Source: Penium margaritaceum
Taxonomy: Eukaryota; Streptophyta; Zygnematophyceae; Desmidiales; Peniaceae
Direction: 5' to 3'
DNA length: 64,000 nucleotides
Assembly: GCA_023375785.1 (NCBI GenBank)
Contig: SZWC01004737.1
Coordinates: 46,700-110,699, forward strand
The notes under the pieces were generated by a model. The model saw only the letters and a list, made by a program, of their open reading frames with translations. It did not search any database and had not been told where the DNA came from. Below are positions 36,970 through 49,813 of this stretch, one piece after another; position 1 is the first letter of the stretch, and each line of letters begins with the position of its first letter. The translations under genes were made by a program, and so were the position numbers.

Positions 36970-37490
36970 GAGAAGTGGGCGCAGGAGCGAAACCAGGTGT
37001 GCTGCGGAAGTTTCGGCGTGGGCGCAGGTCTTCACGGAAAGAGCGATGCGACCGGGTGGATCCTTGTGTCAAGCAGATGATGGCAAAGGAATGCTGAGCG
37101 GAGGAGTGGGTGCAGGGGCAAAACCACGTGCGGTGCTGTGATACAGGGATAGAATGCGGCAAGGGGAAGGCAGTTGCCAATGCGCCGCGAGAAATCTATT
37201 GCCGGCGTGGGTGCAGGCTGCTGCAAAGCGGGCAGCCAGCGCATGCAGGTCCGTGTGCTGGCCACATATGCTGTGGATAAGCGAGCATAGACAAGTAAGT
37301 TAGAAGTGGGCGCAGGGGCAAAACCACGTGCGCTACGTAAGTTTTGGCGTGGGCGCAGGTCGTCACGGAACGGGCGATGCGACCGAGCGGGTCCTTGTGC
37401 CGAGCGGACGATGGAACGATGACGGTGGAAAAGAGGAGACAGGTGCTGGCTGAGTGGGCGCAGGGGTGGAACCACGTGCGCTGATAAAGA
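36970..37490 (-). repeat. E4 internal CACGTG modules (4 copies)
   Basis: Module starts lie near 36975, 37107, 37306 and 37454, with the same spacing as in E3. Confidence 0.7.
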
Positions 37491-38460
37491 AGGCTGATGC
37501 GGAGCTGGCGCGGACGATGCAGATGATGATGGGCAGCGCAAGGAAGGCTGATGAGGCTTGGTTGAAGAAGGAGGACGAGGGGCGAAGGCAACAGAGGAAG
37601 ATGAAGATGAAGATGACGCGGAGATGAAGAAGGGGAAGGCTGATGACGATGAGGGCGTGGCGGAGGCGGAGGATGGATGTCGCGTCAGGCAGAAGATGGC
37701 GAGAAGGGAGGCGGCGCAGTAGTGAGCGCGAGTGAGGCGGCCAAGTACTCTACTTCCAGGAGAGTGACGGATTGTTCCCCAGTTGGCAAGAGACCGACGG
37801 GCAGGAAGACTTGCAGTGTCCAATGTCCTGACGGTGAAAGGAAGTTGGCTATAGCGGTCGAAGTCATGCGGCAAGCAGGGACACAAGTTCGCTGATGTTA
37901 GGAGAGTGACGGCTTGTTCCCCAGTTGGCTCGCAATGGGAGCAAGAAAACTAGTGGTATCCGATGTCCTCACGGCGAGAGTTACGCTACTGCTGCCAACA
38001 ACGTGAGAAGGCAGTGCAAGGATGCGGCTCGAGAGGGAGAAAGCAGAGGAGCTGAGGAGGCTGAGGCTAATGCAATAGGGCCGGCTGATGAGGGGAGGTG
38101 AGGAAGACGGAGGCACTTGCAGTGGCTGAGGTGACAAGAGGTAGCAGATTGTGGATGGCAGGAAGCTTCTTGGAAGTTGACAATAGGCGGAGCTTTGGGA
38201 GCTGCTTTCCGCTGTTGTGAACGACAGGTCACCAATTGTCGGCCACGGGCGCAGAATCAGCATATGGCTTTCCCAGGATGACGAGACGTTTCTTTAACGC
38301 GAGGAGCACTTCAAGCGGTACTGCTGATGTCAGCTGCTGACAAAGCGGAGAAGTGCGAAGTGGCAGTGATGGCGGCGGAGGAGTGTAGATCCGAGAGGGG
38401 AAGCAGTAATGGCGGCAGATTGATGACTTGGTCACGGGACACCAGGTGATGTCCCCTGAT

Positions 38461-38472
38461 GCTCTGACACCA
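38461..38472 (-). other. E4 primer binding site (initiator tRNA-Met)
   Basis: TGGTGTCAGAGC on the minus strand, one base off the initiator tRNA-Met complement, directly next to the right LTR. Confidence 0.8.
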
Positions 38473-39065
38473 TGTCAGAAGAATGCAAGGAATGGGTGCA
38501 GTAAGAGCAAAAGAAAGCAGAATCAATGGATCATGCAGGAGATTGGTAGCAAAGTGACGGAAGTAGAAAGGTGAGTGCGGGCCCATGAAGTAAGTTGTAG
38601 AGCAATGAGAGAGGTGAGGCGCCGGAGCTCCGAGGTAGGCAGGAGGAGAGGAGAGCGAAGCAAGTGACATGATGAGGTTGATCAAGGGACCGAAGGTGAC
38701 GAAGCGAAGAGCTGTGAGGAGAGAGTGGTGGGTAAAAGACTGTAGGAGCGAGAAGAACGAGAGCACAGCGGCGAAGCCGCGGAACCAAAGGGAACAGGAT
38801 GAACATAAGTGTTCCGGTTAGCTTGAGGGAATGAACATCCTTGGTATAAAAAGACACAACAGGACAAACAAGCAGAGCAATGGCTTCTTTCCACTAGCCG
38901 GACGCAAGTGACAGATGTCACCTAATTAGGGGATGACTTGACGGTACGGTCCAAACGGTTGAGTGACGGGAGAGCCGTTGGTCAAGGTGGCTCAATCGTT
39001 GGACTTGAACTGTTATTGAGACCAAGATTGATAATTTCATCTATTGTCAAGGCTTCATTATAACA
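38473..39065 (-). repeat. E3/E4 right LTR (593 bp)
   Basis: Begins TGTCAGAAGAATGC and ends TTATAACA, then satellite resumes as ACCTGGTGTTCC. Confidence 0.9.
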
Positions 39066-42000
39066 ACCTGGTGTTCCAAAGCCATCGTTCTCCCGTCTCA
39101 CCATTTGTGACAAATATCATGAGTTGTCAATGTTGACCGCACACAGTGGATTTCATTGGTCAAAGGGAGTACATATGCCTACTTTGGTCGGTCATTGTGC
39201 ATGGTAGCCACACCGTGCTACTACTTATTGAAGGTCGTTGTACTTGCTACTTGGAAACTAATATTCCGAAACCAATGTTTCCCCCCTTTGACCATTTGTG
39301 ACTCGTGTTATGGGTTGTGAATGTTGACCACCCCTACTAAAATTATTTGGTCATGGTCAGTGACATATGCCTAGTTTGGTTGTTTGGTGTGCATACTAGC
39401 CACACTGTATCACTGCGTATTGAAGTTCTTTGTCCTTTCTAGTCGATACATAGGGTTCCCAGACCATTGTCTTTCATTCTGACCATTTGTGGCTCGTGTT
39501 ATGAGTTATCAATGTTGACCACACCTAGTGGATTTCTTAGGTCATAGTTAGTGACATATGCATCCTTTGGTTGGTCACTGTGCACGCTGGCCACACCGTG
39601 CCACTACTTGTTGAAGGTCTTTGTACTTGCTAATTGATAACTAGTGTACCCAACCCATAGTTTCCCCCTCTGATAAATTGTGACTCGTGTTATGAGTTTT
39701 CAACGTTGACCACGCACTGTGAAGTTCTTCTGGTCATGGTCACTGGTATATGCATACTTTGGTTTGTCACTGTACATGGTTGCCACGCCATGTCACTACG
39801 CACTTAATGTCTTTGTGCTTTCTAGTTGATAGCCACTATTCCCAAACCATTGTTTCCCCCTCTGACTATCTGTGACTCTTGTTGTGAGTTGTCAACGTTG
39901 ACCACGTTAAGTGAAATTCTTTGGTCATGGTCAGTGACATATACATACTTTGGTTCGTCACTGTGCATGGTAGCCACATAGTGCCACTACATATTTAATC
40001 TCTTTGTACCTGCTAATCAATGAATAGTATTAAAAAACCATTATTCCTCCCTCTGACCATTTGTGACTCGTGTTATGAGTTGTCAAAGTTGACCACATAT
40101 AGAAACGTTCTTTGGTCATGGACAGGGACAAATGCCTACTTTGGTTCGTCATTGTACATGGTAGTCACACCGTGCCACTACTTTTTAAAGGTCCCTGTGC
40201 TTGCTAGTTGATACCTGGTGTTCCCAAACCATTGTTTCCCCCTCTGATCATATGTGACTCGTATTCAGAGTTGTCAAAGTTGACCACACAGAGCGGATTT
40301 CTTTGTTCAAAGGCAATACATATGCCTACTTTGGTCGGTCATTGTGCATGGTAGCCACACCATGCTACTACTTATACTCCGACTGATATTCTGAAACCAT
40401 TGTTTCCCCCTTTGACCATGTGTGACTGGTGTTATGGGTTGTGAACGTTGACCACCCATTCTGAAATTCTTTGGTCATGGTCAGTGACATATGCCTAGTT
40501 TGGTTATTCAGTGTGCATAGTACCCAACCGTGCCATTCCATATTGAAGTTCTTGGTCCTTTCTAGTCAATGCACACGGTTCCCAAACCATTGTCGCTCCC
40601 TCTGACCATTTTTGACTCATGTTATGAGTTGTCAACGTTGACCACACATAGTGGATTTCTATGGTCATAGTCAGTAATGTATGCATCCTTTGGTTGGTCA
40701 CTGTGCACGCTAGCCACACTGTGCCTCTACTTATTGAAGGTGTTTGTACTTGCTAGTTGATGACTAGTGCTCCCAATCCATTGTTTCCCCCTCTGACCAT
40801 TTGTGACTCGTCTAAAGAGGTTTCAACATTGACCACACACTGTAAAATTCTTTTCGTCATGGTTAGTGGCATATGCCTACTTTGGTTTGACATTGTACAT
40901 GGTTTCCACGCCGTGTCATACGTACGCAAGGTCTTTATGCTTTCTAGTTGATAGCCAGTGTTCCCAAACCATTGTTACCCCCCTCGGACTATCTGAGACT
41001 CTTGTTGTGAGTTGTCAACGTTGACCACATGAAGTGAAATTCTTCGGTCATGGTTAGTGAAATATGCATACTTTGGTTGGTCACTGTGCATGGTAGCCAC
41101 ATTGTGTCACTACATAATGAAGGTATTTGTACTGTCTTATTTATAACCAGTATTCACAAACCATTGTTTCCCATTCTGAGCATTTGTGACTTGTATAATG
41201 AGTTGTCGATGTTGACCACACACAGCGGATTTCTTTGGTCAAAGGCAGTACATATGCCTACTTTGGTCGGTCATTATGCATGGTAGCCACACTGTGCTAC
41301 TACTTATTCAAGGTGGTTGTACTTGCTAGCTAAAAGGTAGTATTCCCAAACCATTGTTTCCCATTCTGACCATTTGTGACTCGTGGTATGGGTTGTGAAC
41401 GTTGACCACCCATACTGAAATCCTTTGGTCATGGTTAATGACCTATGCCTATTTTGGTTGTTCGGTGTGCATAGTAGCCACAGCGTGCCACTACGTATTG
41501 AAGTTCTTTGTCCTTTGTAGTCGATACACAGGGATCCCAAACCATTGTCTCTTCATCTTACCATTTGTGACTCGTGTTATGATTTGTCAATGTTGACCAC
41601 ACATAGTGGACTTCTTTGGTCGTAGTCAATGACGTATGCATCCTTTGATTGGTCAAAGTGCACGCTAGCCACAGCATTCCTCTACTTGTTGAAGGTCTTT
41701 TTACTTACTAGTTGATAACTAGTGTTCTCAACCCATTGTTTCCTCTTCTGACCATTTGTGACTCATGTTATGAGTTTTCAATGTTGACCACACTGTGAAA
41801 TTCTATTGGTCATGGTTACTGGCATATGCCTACTTTGGTCTGTCACTTTACATGGTTGCCACGCAGCGTCACTACATACTGAAGGTCTTTGTGCTTTCTA
41901 GTTGATAGCCGGTGTTCCCAAACCATTGTTACGCCCTGTTAATATTTGTGACTCTTGTTGTGAGTTGTCAACGTTGACCACATGAAGTGAAATTCTTTGG

Positions 42001-45000
42001 TCATGGTCAGTGACATATGCATACTTTGGTTGGTTACAGTACATGGTAGCCACACTGTGCTACTACTTATTGAAGGTCATTGTACTTGCTAGTTTTAAAA
42101 TAATATCCTAAACCATTGTTTCCCTCTCTGACCATTTGTGACTCTTGTTTTGGGTTGTGAACATTAACCACCCATAAAGAAATTCTTTGGTCATGGTCAG
42201 TGACATGTGCCTAGTTTGGATGTTGGGTGTGTATAGTAGCATCACCGAGCCAGTGCGTATTGAAGTGCTTTGGCCTTTCTAGTCAATACATAGGGTTCCC
42301 AAACCATTGTCTCTCCCTCTGACCATTTGTGACTTGTGTTATAAGTTTTCAGTGTTCACCACACATAGTGGACTTCTTTGGTCATAGTCAGTGACGTATT
42401 CATCCTTTGATTGGTCACTGTGCACGCTAGCCACATCGTGCCACTACTTGTTGAAGGTCTTTGTACTTGCTAGATGATTACTAGTGTTCCCAACCCATTG
42501 TTTCCCCCTTTGACCATTTGTGACTCATGTTATGAGTTTTCAACGTTGACCACACACTGTGAATTTCGATTGGTCATGGTTAGTGGCAAAAGCCTACTTT
42601 TGTTTGTCATTGTACATGGTTAACACGATGTGTCACTACGTACTGAAGGTCTTTGTGCTTTCTAGTTGATAGCGTGAATTCCCAAACCATTATTACCCCC
42701 CTCTAACTATCTGTAACTCTTGTTGTGAGTTGTCAACGTTGACCACATGAAGTGAAATCATTTGGTCATGGTTAGTGACATATGCATACCTTGGTTGGTC
42801 ACTGTGCATGGTAGCCACACTGTGCCACTTTATATTGAAGGTATTTGTACTCGCTACTTGATAACTAGTATTCACAAACCATTATTTCCCTCTCTGACCA
42901 ATTGTGACTCGTGTTACAAGTTGTGAAAGTTGACCACACATAGTGACATTCTTTGGTCATGGTCAGTGACACATGCCTACTTTGGTTGGTCATTGTACAT
43001 GGTAGCCACACCGTGCAACTACGTATTGAAGGTCCTTGTGCTTGCTAGTTGATACCTGGTTTTCTGAAACCATTGTTTGCCCCTGTGACCATTTGTGACT
43101 CGTATTATAAGTTGTCAACGTTGACCACACACAGCGGATTTATTTGGTCAAAGGCAGTACATATGCCTTCATTGGTCGGTCACTGTGCATGGTAGCCACA
43201 ACGTGCTACTACTTATTCAAGGTCGTTGTACTTGCTAGTTGAAAACTAATATTCCAAAACCATTGTTTTCCCCTCTGACCATTTGTGACTCGTGTTATGG
43301 GTTGTGAACGTTGACCACCCATACTGAAATTCTTTGGTTATGATCACTGACATATGCCCAGTTTGGTTATTTGCTGTGCATAGCAGCCATGCCGTGCCAC
43401 TACGTATTGAAGTTCTTTGTCCTTTCTAGTCGATACATAGGGTTTCCCAACCATTGTATTTCCCAATGACGACTTGTGACTCGTGTTATGAGTTGTCATT
43501 GTTGACCACACATAGTCGTTTTCTTTGGTCATACTGAGTGACGTATGCATCCTTTGGTTGGTCATTGTGCACACTAGCCACACCGTGCCTCTAACTATTG
43601 AAGGTCTTTGTACTTGACAGTTGATAACTATTGTTCTGAACCCAGTGTTTCCTTCTCTGACCATTTGTGACTCGTGTTATGAGTTTTCAATGTTGATCAC
43701 ACTGTGAAATTCTTTTGGTCATGGGTAGTAGCGTATGCCTTCTTTGGTTTGTCACTGTACATGGTTGCCACGCCGTGTCACTACGTACTAAAGGTCTTTG
43801 TGCTTTCTAGTTGATAGCCTGTGTTCCCAAACCATTGTTACCCCCTCTTACTATTTGTGACTCTTGATGTGAGTTGTCGACGTTGACCACATAAAGTGAA
43901 ATTCTTTGGTCATGCTCAGTGACGTATGCATACTTTGGTTGGCCACTCTGCATGGTAGCTAAACTCTGCCACTACATATTGAAGGTGTATGTACTTGCTA
44001 ATCAATAACTTGTATTCACAACCCATTATTTCCCCCTATGACCATTTGTGACTCGTGTTATGAGTTGTCAAAGTTGACCACACATGGTGACATTCTTTGG
44101 TCATGGTCAGTGACACATGCCTATTTGGTTGGGTATTGTACATGGTAGCCACACCGTGCTACTACTTATTAAAGGTCGTTGTACTTGCTAGTTTCAAACT
44201 AATATTCTTAACCATTGCTTCCCCCTCTGACCATTTGTGACTTATGTTATGGGCTGTGAAGGTTGACCACCCATACTGAAATTCTTTGGTCATGGTCAGT
44301 GACATATGCCTAGTTTGGTTGTTCGCTGTGCATAGTAGCCCCACCGTGCCACTAGGTATTGACGTTATTTATCCTTTCTAGTCAATACATAGGGTTCCCA
44401 AACCATTTTCTCTCCCTCTGACTATTTGTGACTCGTGTTATGAGTTGTCAATGTTGACCACACATAGTGGACTTCTTTGGTCATACTCAGTGACGTATGC
44501 ATCCTTTGGCTGATCACTGTGCACGCTAGCCACACCGTGCCACTACTTGTTGAAGCTCTTTGTACTTGCTAGCTCATACCTAGTGTTCCCAACCCATTGT
44601 TAACCCCTCTGACCATTTGGGACTCGTGTTATGAGTTTTCAACGTTGACCACACCCTACAAAACTCTTTTGGTCATGGTTAGTGGCATATGGTTACTTTG
44701 GTTTGTCACTGTACATGGTTGCTACGCCATGTCACTACGTACTGAAGGTCTTTGTGCTTTCTACTTGATAGCTAGTATTCCCAAACCATTGTTATCCTCT
44801 CTGACTATCTATGACTCTTGTTGTGAGTTGTCAATGTTGACCACATGAAATGAAACGTTTTGGTCATGGTTAGCGACATATGCATACTTTGGTTGGTCCC
44901 TGTGCATGGTAGCCTCTCTGTGCCACTACATATCAAATGGCTTTGTACTTGCTAATCGAGCACTAGTATTCACAAACCATTGTTTCCCGCTTTGACCATT

Positions 45001-46034
45001 TGTGACTCGTGTTATGAGTTGTCAAAGTTGACCACACACAGCGGATTTCTTTAGCGAAAGGCAGTACATATGCCTACTTTGGTTGATCATTGTGCATGGT
45101 AGCCACACCGTGCTACTATCTATTGAAGGTCGTTGTACTTGCTAGTTGAAAACTAATATTCCAAAACCATTGTTTCTCCCTCTTACCATTTGTGACTCGT
45201 GTTATGCGTTGTGAACGTTGACCACCCATATTGAAATTCTTCGGTCATGGTCAGTGACATATGACTAGTTTGGTTGTTCGGTGTGCATAGTAGCCACACC
45301 GTGCCACTCTGTATTGAAGTTCTTTAGCCATTCTAGTTGATACATAGGGTTCCCAAACCATTGTCTCTCCATTTGTCCATTTGTGAATCGTGTCATGACT
45401 TGTCAATGTTGACCACACATAGTGGACTTCTTTGGTCATAGTCAGTGACGTTTCCATCCTTTGGTTGGTCACTGTGCACGCTAGCCACACTGTGCCACTA
45501 CTTGTTGAAGGTCTTTGTAGTTGCTAGTTGATAACTAGTGTTCCCAACCCATTTTTTCTCCTCTCACCATTTGAAACTCCTGTTATGAGCTATCAACGTT
45601 GACCACACACTGTGAAACTCTTTTGGTCATGGTTAGTGGCATATGCATACTTTGGTTTGTCACTGTACATGGTTGCAACGCCTTGTCACTACGTACTTAA
45701 CAGCTGTATTCTTTCTAGTTGATAGCTAGTATCTGCAAACCATTGTTACCCCCTGTCACTATCTGTGACTCTTGTTGTGAGTTGTCAACGTTGACCACAT
45801 GAAGTGAAATTCTTTGTTCATGGTCATGGACATATGCATACTTTAGTTGGTCACTGTGCATGGTAGCCTGACTGTGCCACTACATATTAAATGTCCTTGT
45901 ACTTGTTTATCGATAACTATTGTGATTTGTGTTATGAGTTGTCAAAGGTGACGACACATAGTGACATTCTTTGGTCATGGTCAGTGACACATGCCTACGT
46001 TGGTTGGTCATTGTACATGGTAGCCACACCATGC
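39066..46034. repeat. 191-bp satellite, block 4, irregular HOR
   Basis: About 36 monomers. The order is least regular here: B markers near 39382, 40494, 41450, 42210, 43360, 44310 and 45275 give units of 1112, 956, 760, 1150, 950 and 965 bp, that is mostly four or five monomers. Breaks: E straight to A near 41.15-41.21 kb, an E/A chimera near 42.04-42.07 kb, an F/A chimera near 44.14-44.18 kb and another near 45.03-45.06 kb. The first kilobase shares variants (for example TTCTTCTGGTCATGG in D) with the satellite right of E2. Confidence 0.93.
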
Positions 46035-46661
46035 TATCAGTAGAATGCAATGAGAAATGATGGCAAATGCAGAAGCAGGTAGAAGGAGCGGAACATGCAC
46101 GAGTACGTCAGTACGGTGACGGAAGCGAGAGCGGTCCCAAGAAGTTAGTTGCAGAGCTTGCCGAGAGCTACGTCACTGAGGATGTGAGGCAGTCCGGAAC
46201 TTTGATGAGAGAGAGAGAGACCAAGAGAAGCGAGAGTGATGGAGTGTCGGGTACTGAGCAAAGGAGCAGAAGTGACAAGGTTAAGAACCGTGAACTGAGA
46301 GTGTTGGCGAAGGCAAGATGAGCAAACTACGGGCAGAGGGAGGATACGGCGGCAAAGCCGCGGAACCAAAGGGAACAGATTGAAAGAACTGTTCTGGTAA
46401 AGCTCGAGGGAATGAACATCCTCGGTAATATATTGCAAAACAGGACAAAAGCTAGAGCAACAGCTTCTTTTCCGCTAGCCGGACGTGGTTGCGACGTGGT
46501 CGCAGTTATCAGGGACGGCTCGCCTTTGAGTTCTCGATTGTGACCGACAATCCTTTGGCAAGGTGGTTTGTGGTTGTTCGGTGCGCAGCCGGAACCTGAA
46601 CCTTATTCAGAGCTTGGAGTATCCAAGGGAGTATGTCAGTGTTGACTTCAATATTCCAACA
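46035..46661 (-). repeat. E5 3' LTR (left copy, 627 bp)
   Basis: On the minus strand it begins TGTTGGAATATTGAAG after a polypurine tract (complement GCCCCCTCTGAACTC at 46662-46676). Confidence 0.87.
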
Positions 46662-47729
46662 GCCCCCTCTGAACTCAACACTGGAGAGGAAGTGGTGCAC
46701 AGGTCAGATACGGGGATAGCCAGGTCTCAAAAAAGTCTTCGTATGGTCACCTGATGAGTGGGTGAAGAGAACGATGGGTGGTGAGGATGAGCGCCTCCTT
46801 CAGAAGGGCTTCGATGCATTTGGCACCAAGAAGAAATACCGAGTTCAGGAGACCAAGGAGTACCTGTCGGAGGTTGAACGTGGGAAACTGGAGTCTCCCA
46901 AGATTGAGTATCAGTTCAACTCTCCATTGATGGTTGTGTGTGGAACCATCTCTTTTCCTGTGCAGTTGAGGGGAGTCCCGTAGGCACTATGGAAGATGAC
47001 CAACAACATCAGTCAGTGCTCGACTAGGTATTGAACAGTCATTGAAGTAGATTGGCTTCACTGAAGGTTGAACACAAAGAATGGCAGTGACTGTGTTATT
47101 TCTCATGGTCTGCTTGAGTGTAGGGAGTGCCGAGAGGAACCGTTGATTCATCAAGTCCGTTTGGTGATATGGCCTTGATGCTGATGCTGTTCCAATGGGA
47201 TACCGTCAAGAGCTCATTCTCCTTAGTATGATCCCTCAGAGAGACGGTGTTTGAGATGCCGGAGGTTGTAGTGGGGCTCGATGCTGGGGATGAAGGAATG
47301 GAGGGTGCTGCCACAACGCCGCGCTCAAAGAGTGCTCTGCCACAGCAAGCTTGGTGAGTCCAAGAGAAGTGCAAAGAGGCGCAGTGACTCAGGAATTCAG
47401 GACCATGGATACAATAGCTTGTTCCACCGGTTAGCTTCATCAAGCAGGGAGACGGGTGGTGTCCGGGTCCAGTGGCTTGGTGACTATGCCTTTGTTGCTT
47501 GGCTTCTGCTACAGATGCGGGTGCTGGAGAAGGAGTGGAGGAGTCAAGACGAGGAAGACAAAAAGAAAGGTAGAGGAGGTGGAGTAAGTGCTTCCACTGC
47601 CACTGGAGAAGTGACGGCTTGTGCTCCAGTTTTGCTCAGGCCAGACAAGCTGTAAGACTGGAGGTGTCCGATGCTTTGGCAAGAGGGAGTGCCGCTGCTG
47701 CTGAGGAGTGATGAGGATGCAAATGTTTG

Positions 47730-48400
47730 TGTGCAGGGATGGGACCACGTGCACTGAAGAGAAGGTCGGCTTGGGTGCAGGCCGTTGCCCGGCCAAGCCT
47801 GCAAGGTTGATGGCTTGGCCGGGCAACTTCTGATGCCGACAGTGGAAACTTGAGGAAGAGCGATGCGTACGGAGGGATGCCAGAGTGTGCGCAGGGGCGA
47901 GCCTTGTGCGCTGCAGAGAAATTGGTGTGGGCGCAAGTCACCGCGAGATTGGCGGTCCGAGCGAGCGAATCCGTGTATCGAGCGGAAGGAGCAAAAGCAG
48001 ATGATGGCTGAGGATCAATGGTTGGATGAGTGGGCGCAGGGGCAAAACCATGTGCACTGCGAAGTAGAGGAGTAGAATGTGACAAGGGGAAGGCAGGTGC
48101 CAATGCACCGCGATAATTTTGCTGCTGACGTGGTTGCAGGCTGCTGTGAAGCGAACAGCTGGCTCGTGCCACGGATGCTGAAGCTGGATGATGCTCAGGC
48201 GAAAGAGGATGATGAAAAAATCTGGGCGCAGGGGCGAGCCGCGTGCGCAGAGAAGAAATCAGCGTGGGCGCAGGTCATCCAGAAATGGGCGATGGGACCG
48301 GGCGGGTCCATGTACCGAGCACATGGTGAAGGCGGATGATGGCAAAGGAGCTGCTGCTGACTGAGTGGGCACAGGGGCAAGATCACGTGCGCTGTGAGGT
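47730..48400 (-). repeat. E5 internal modules (about 5 copies)
   Basis: Copies of the GCGCAGGGGC...GTGCGCTG module, here with more drift, lie near 47735, 47896, 48030, 48227 and 48367. The arrangement parallels the E family and supports common origin. Confidence 0.6.
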
Positions 48401-49172
48401 GATCAGGATGGCGATGAGGAGGAGGCTGATGTAGTTGAGGATGGAGCTGAAATGAAATTGGCATGGAGGGCAGCTGGAGGGGGCAGTGGGCACATTATGA
48501 AGGCTAACAGAGAGGAGGCTGATGAGGACAATGGAAGTGCTGCGAATGATCAAGAGGAGAAGATGACAGCAGGATCAAGATGGCGTACCGGCGGTTTGTC
48601 CGAACAGGACAACCAGTTGCTCTGCTGTCAGGAGAGTGACGGCTTGTATCCCACTTGGCTCGAAGCGGGAGCAGATGGCTGGAGGTGTCCAATAACCTGA
48701 CAGTAGTTGGTAACCTGCTGCTGCCGATGATGCGAGAAGGCAATGCGAGGGTGCGGCTCGAGGCGAGGGATGCGCGAGCGCTGATGCAAATGAGGCATAT
48801 GGAGGAGATAAGGGCAAGTGCCGCAGATGAGGAAGACGGAGTCGTTTGTGGCAGTTGAATGTCGAGAATGGACAAGCGGCGAGGGGCACGAAGCTTTGTG
48901 GAAGGCGATTGACAGACGGCAACTCAGGAGCTGCTTCCGGCTGTTACTGACAGTGGGTCACCAAGTGTCAGCCTTAGGCGCGAGATGGGCGCAGGGCTTT
49001 TTGCAGGATGACAAGACGTTTCTTCAGTATGTGAAGTACTTCAAGCGATGCTGCTGATGTCAACTGTTGGCGAGGCGCTATGGAAGACAGAGGACGGCAG
49101 ATCAGAGGAGCAGGTTGCTGGCAGCGATAGCAAGATGACAGGGTCAGGGAGTACCAGGGAATGTTGCCTGAT

Positions 49173-49184
49173 GCTCTGCTACCA
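49173..49184 (-). other. E5 primer binding site (initiator tRNA-Met type)
   Basis: TGGTAGCAGAGC on the minus strand. It differs by one base from the plant initiator tRNA-Met complement TGGTATCAGAGC and over its first 11 bases equals the complement of initiators ending CTCTGCTACCA. Confidence 0.75.
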
Positions 49185-49813
49185 TGTCAAAAGAGTGTAC
49201 TGAGAAAGGACGGCAAATGCAGAACCAGGCAGAAGCAGCATAACATGGACGAGTACATCAGCAGGGTGACGGAAGCGAGAGCGGTCCTGAGAAGTTAGTT
49301 GCCGAGCTTGTAGAGAGCTACGTCACTGAGGATGCGAGGCAGTATAGAACATAGATGAGAAAGAGAGAGACCGAGAGTGGCAAGAGTGATGGAGTGCCGG
49401 GTACTGAGCAAAGGAGCGGAAGTGACGAGGTCAAGAACTGTGAAATGAGAGTGTTGGCAAAGGTCAGATGAGCAAAAGTACAAGCAGAGTGAGGACACAA
49501 CGGCAAAGCCACGAAACCAAAGGGAACAGGATGGGAAGAACTATTCTGGTTAAACTCAAGGGAATGAACATCTTCGGTAATATATTGCAAAACAGGACAA
49601 AAGCTAGAGCAATGGCTTCTTTTCCGCTAGCCGGACGCGGTTGTGACGTCGTCACAGTTATTAGGAGCGGCTCGCCTCTGAGTTCTTGATCATGACCAAC
49701 AATCTGTTTACGAGGTGCACTGCGTTGGTTCGGTGCGCAGCCAGAACCTGAACCTTATTCAGACCTTGGATTATCCAAGGGAGTATGGCAGTGATAAATT
49801 CAGTATTCCAACA
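49185..49813 (-). repeat. E5 5' LTR (right copy, 629 bp)
   Basis: Begins TGTCAAAAGAGTG on the plus strand, ends ATTCCAACA, and is followed by the right TSD CGTGC. Confidence 0.87.

Larger units (their letters stand above)
32673..39065 (-). mobile_element. E3/E4: tandem LTR-internal-LTR-internal-LTR array, minus strand
   Basis: Three LTRs (591, 592 and 593 bp) alternate with two internal regions (33264-35573, 2,310 bp; 36166-38472, 2,307 bp). The outer flanks are AGCTG (32668-32672) and ACCTG (39066-39070), and there is no satellite or TSD around the middle LTR. One insertion enlarged by unequal exchange between LTRs explains this; two separate insertions do not. Both internal regions carry four CACGTG modules, one more than E1 or E2. 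No gag or pol is recognisable. Confidence 0.9.
46035..49813 (-). mobile_element. E5: non-autonomous LTR element related to the E family, minus strand
   Basis: It is 3,779 bp: LTRs of 627 and 629 bp around a 2,523-bp internal region. TSD CATGC (46030-46034) and CGTGC (49814-49818). Parts of the LTR match the E LTRs (AACCAAAGGGAACAG, GGGAATGAACATCC, CGCTAGCCGGACG), and the internal region shares the CACGTG-type modules and the GTGACGGCTTGT segment, but most of the sequence has diverged. The LTR pair differs at roughly one site in six over the first 180 bases, so it is old. No gag or pol gene is recognisable. Confidence 0.87.

Noticed and set aside
19606-39065. E2 and E3/E4 as separate transposition events.
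   Set aside because: Same satellite base, same TSD and shared flanking variants point to copying of one insertion with its surroundings.
46067-48922. Plus- and minus-strand frames of up to 178 codons in E5.
   Set aside because: Low-complexity translations of the module region; none resembles gag, pol or a host protein.
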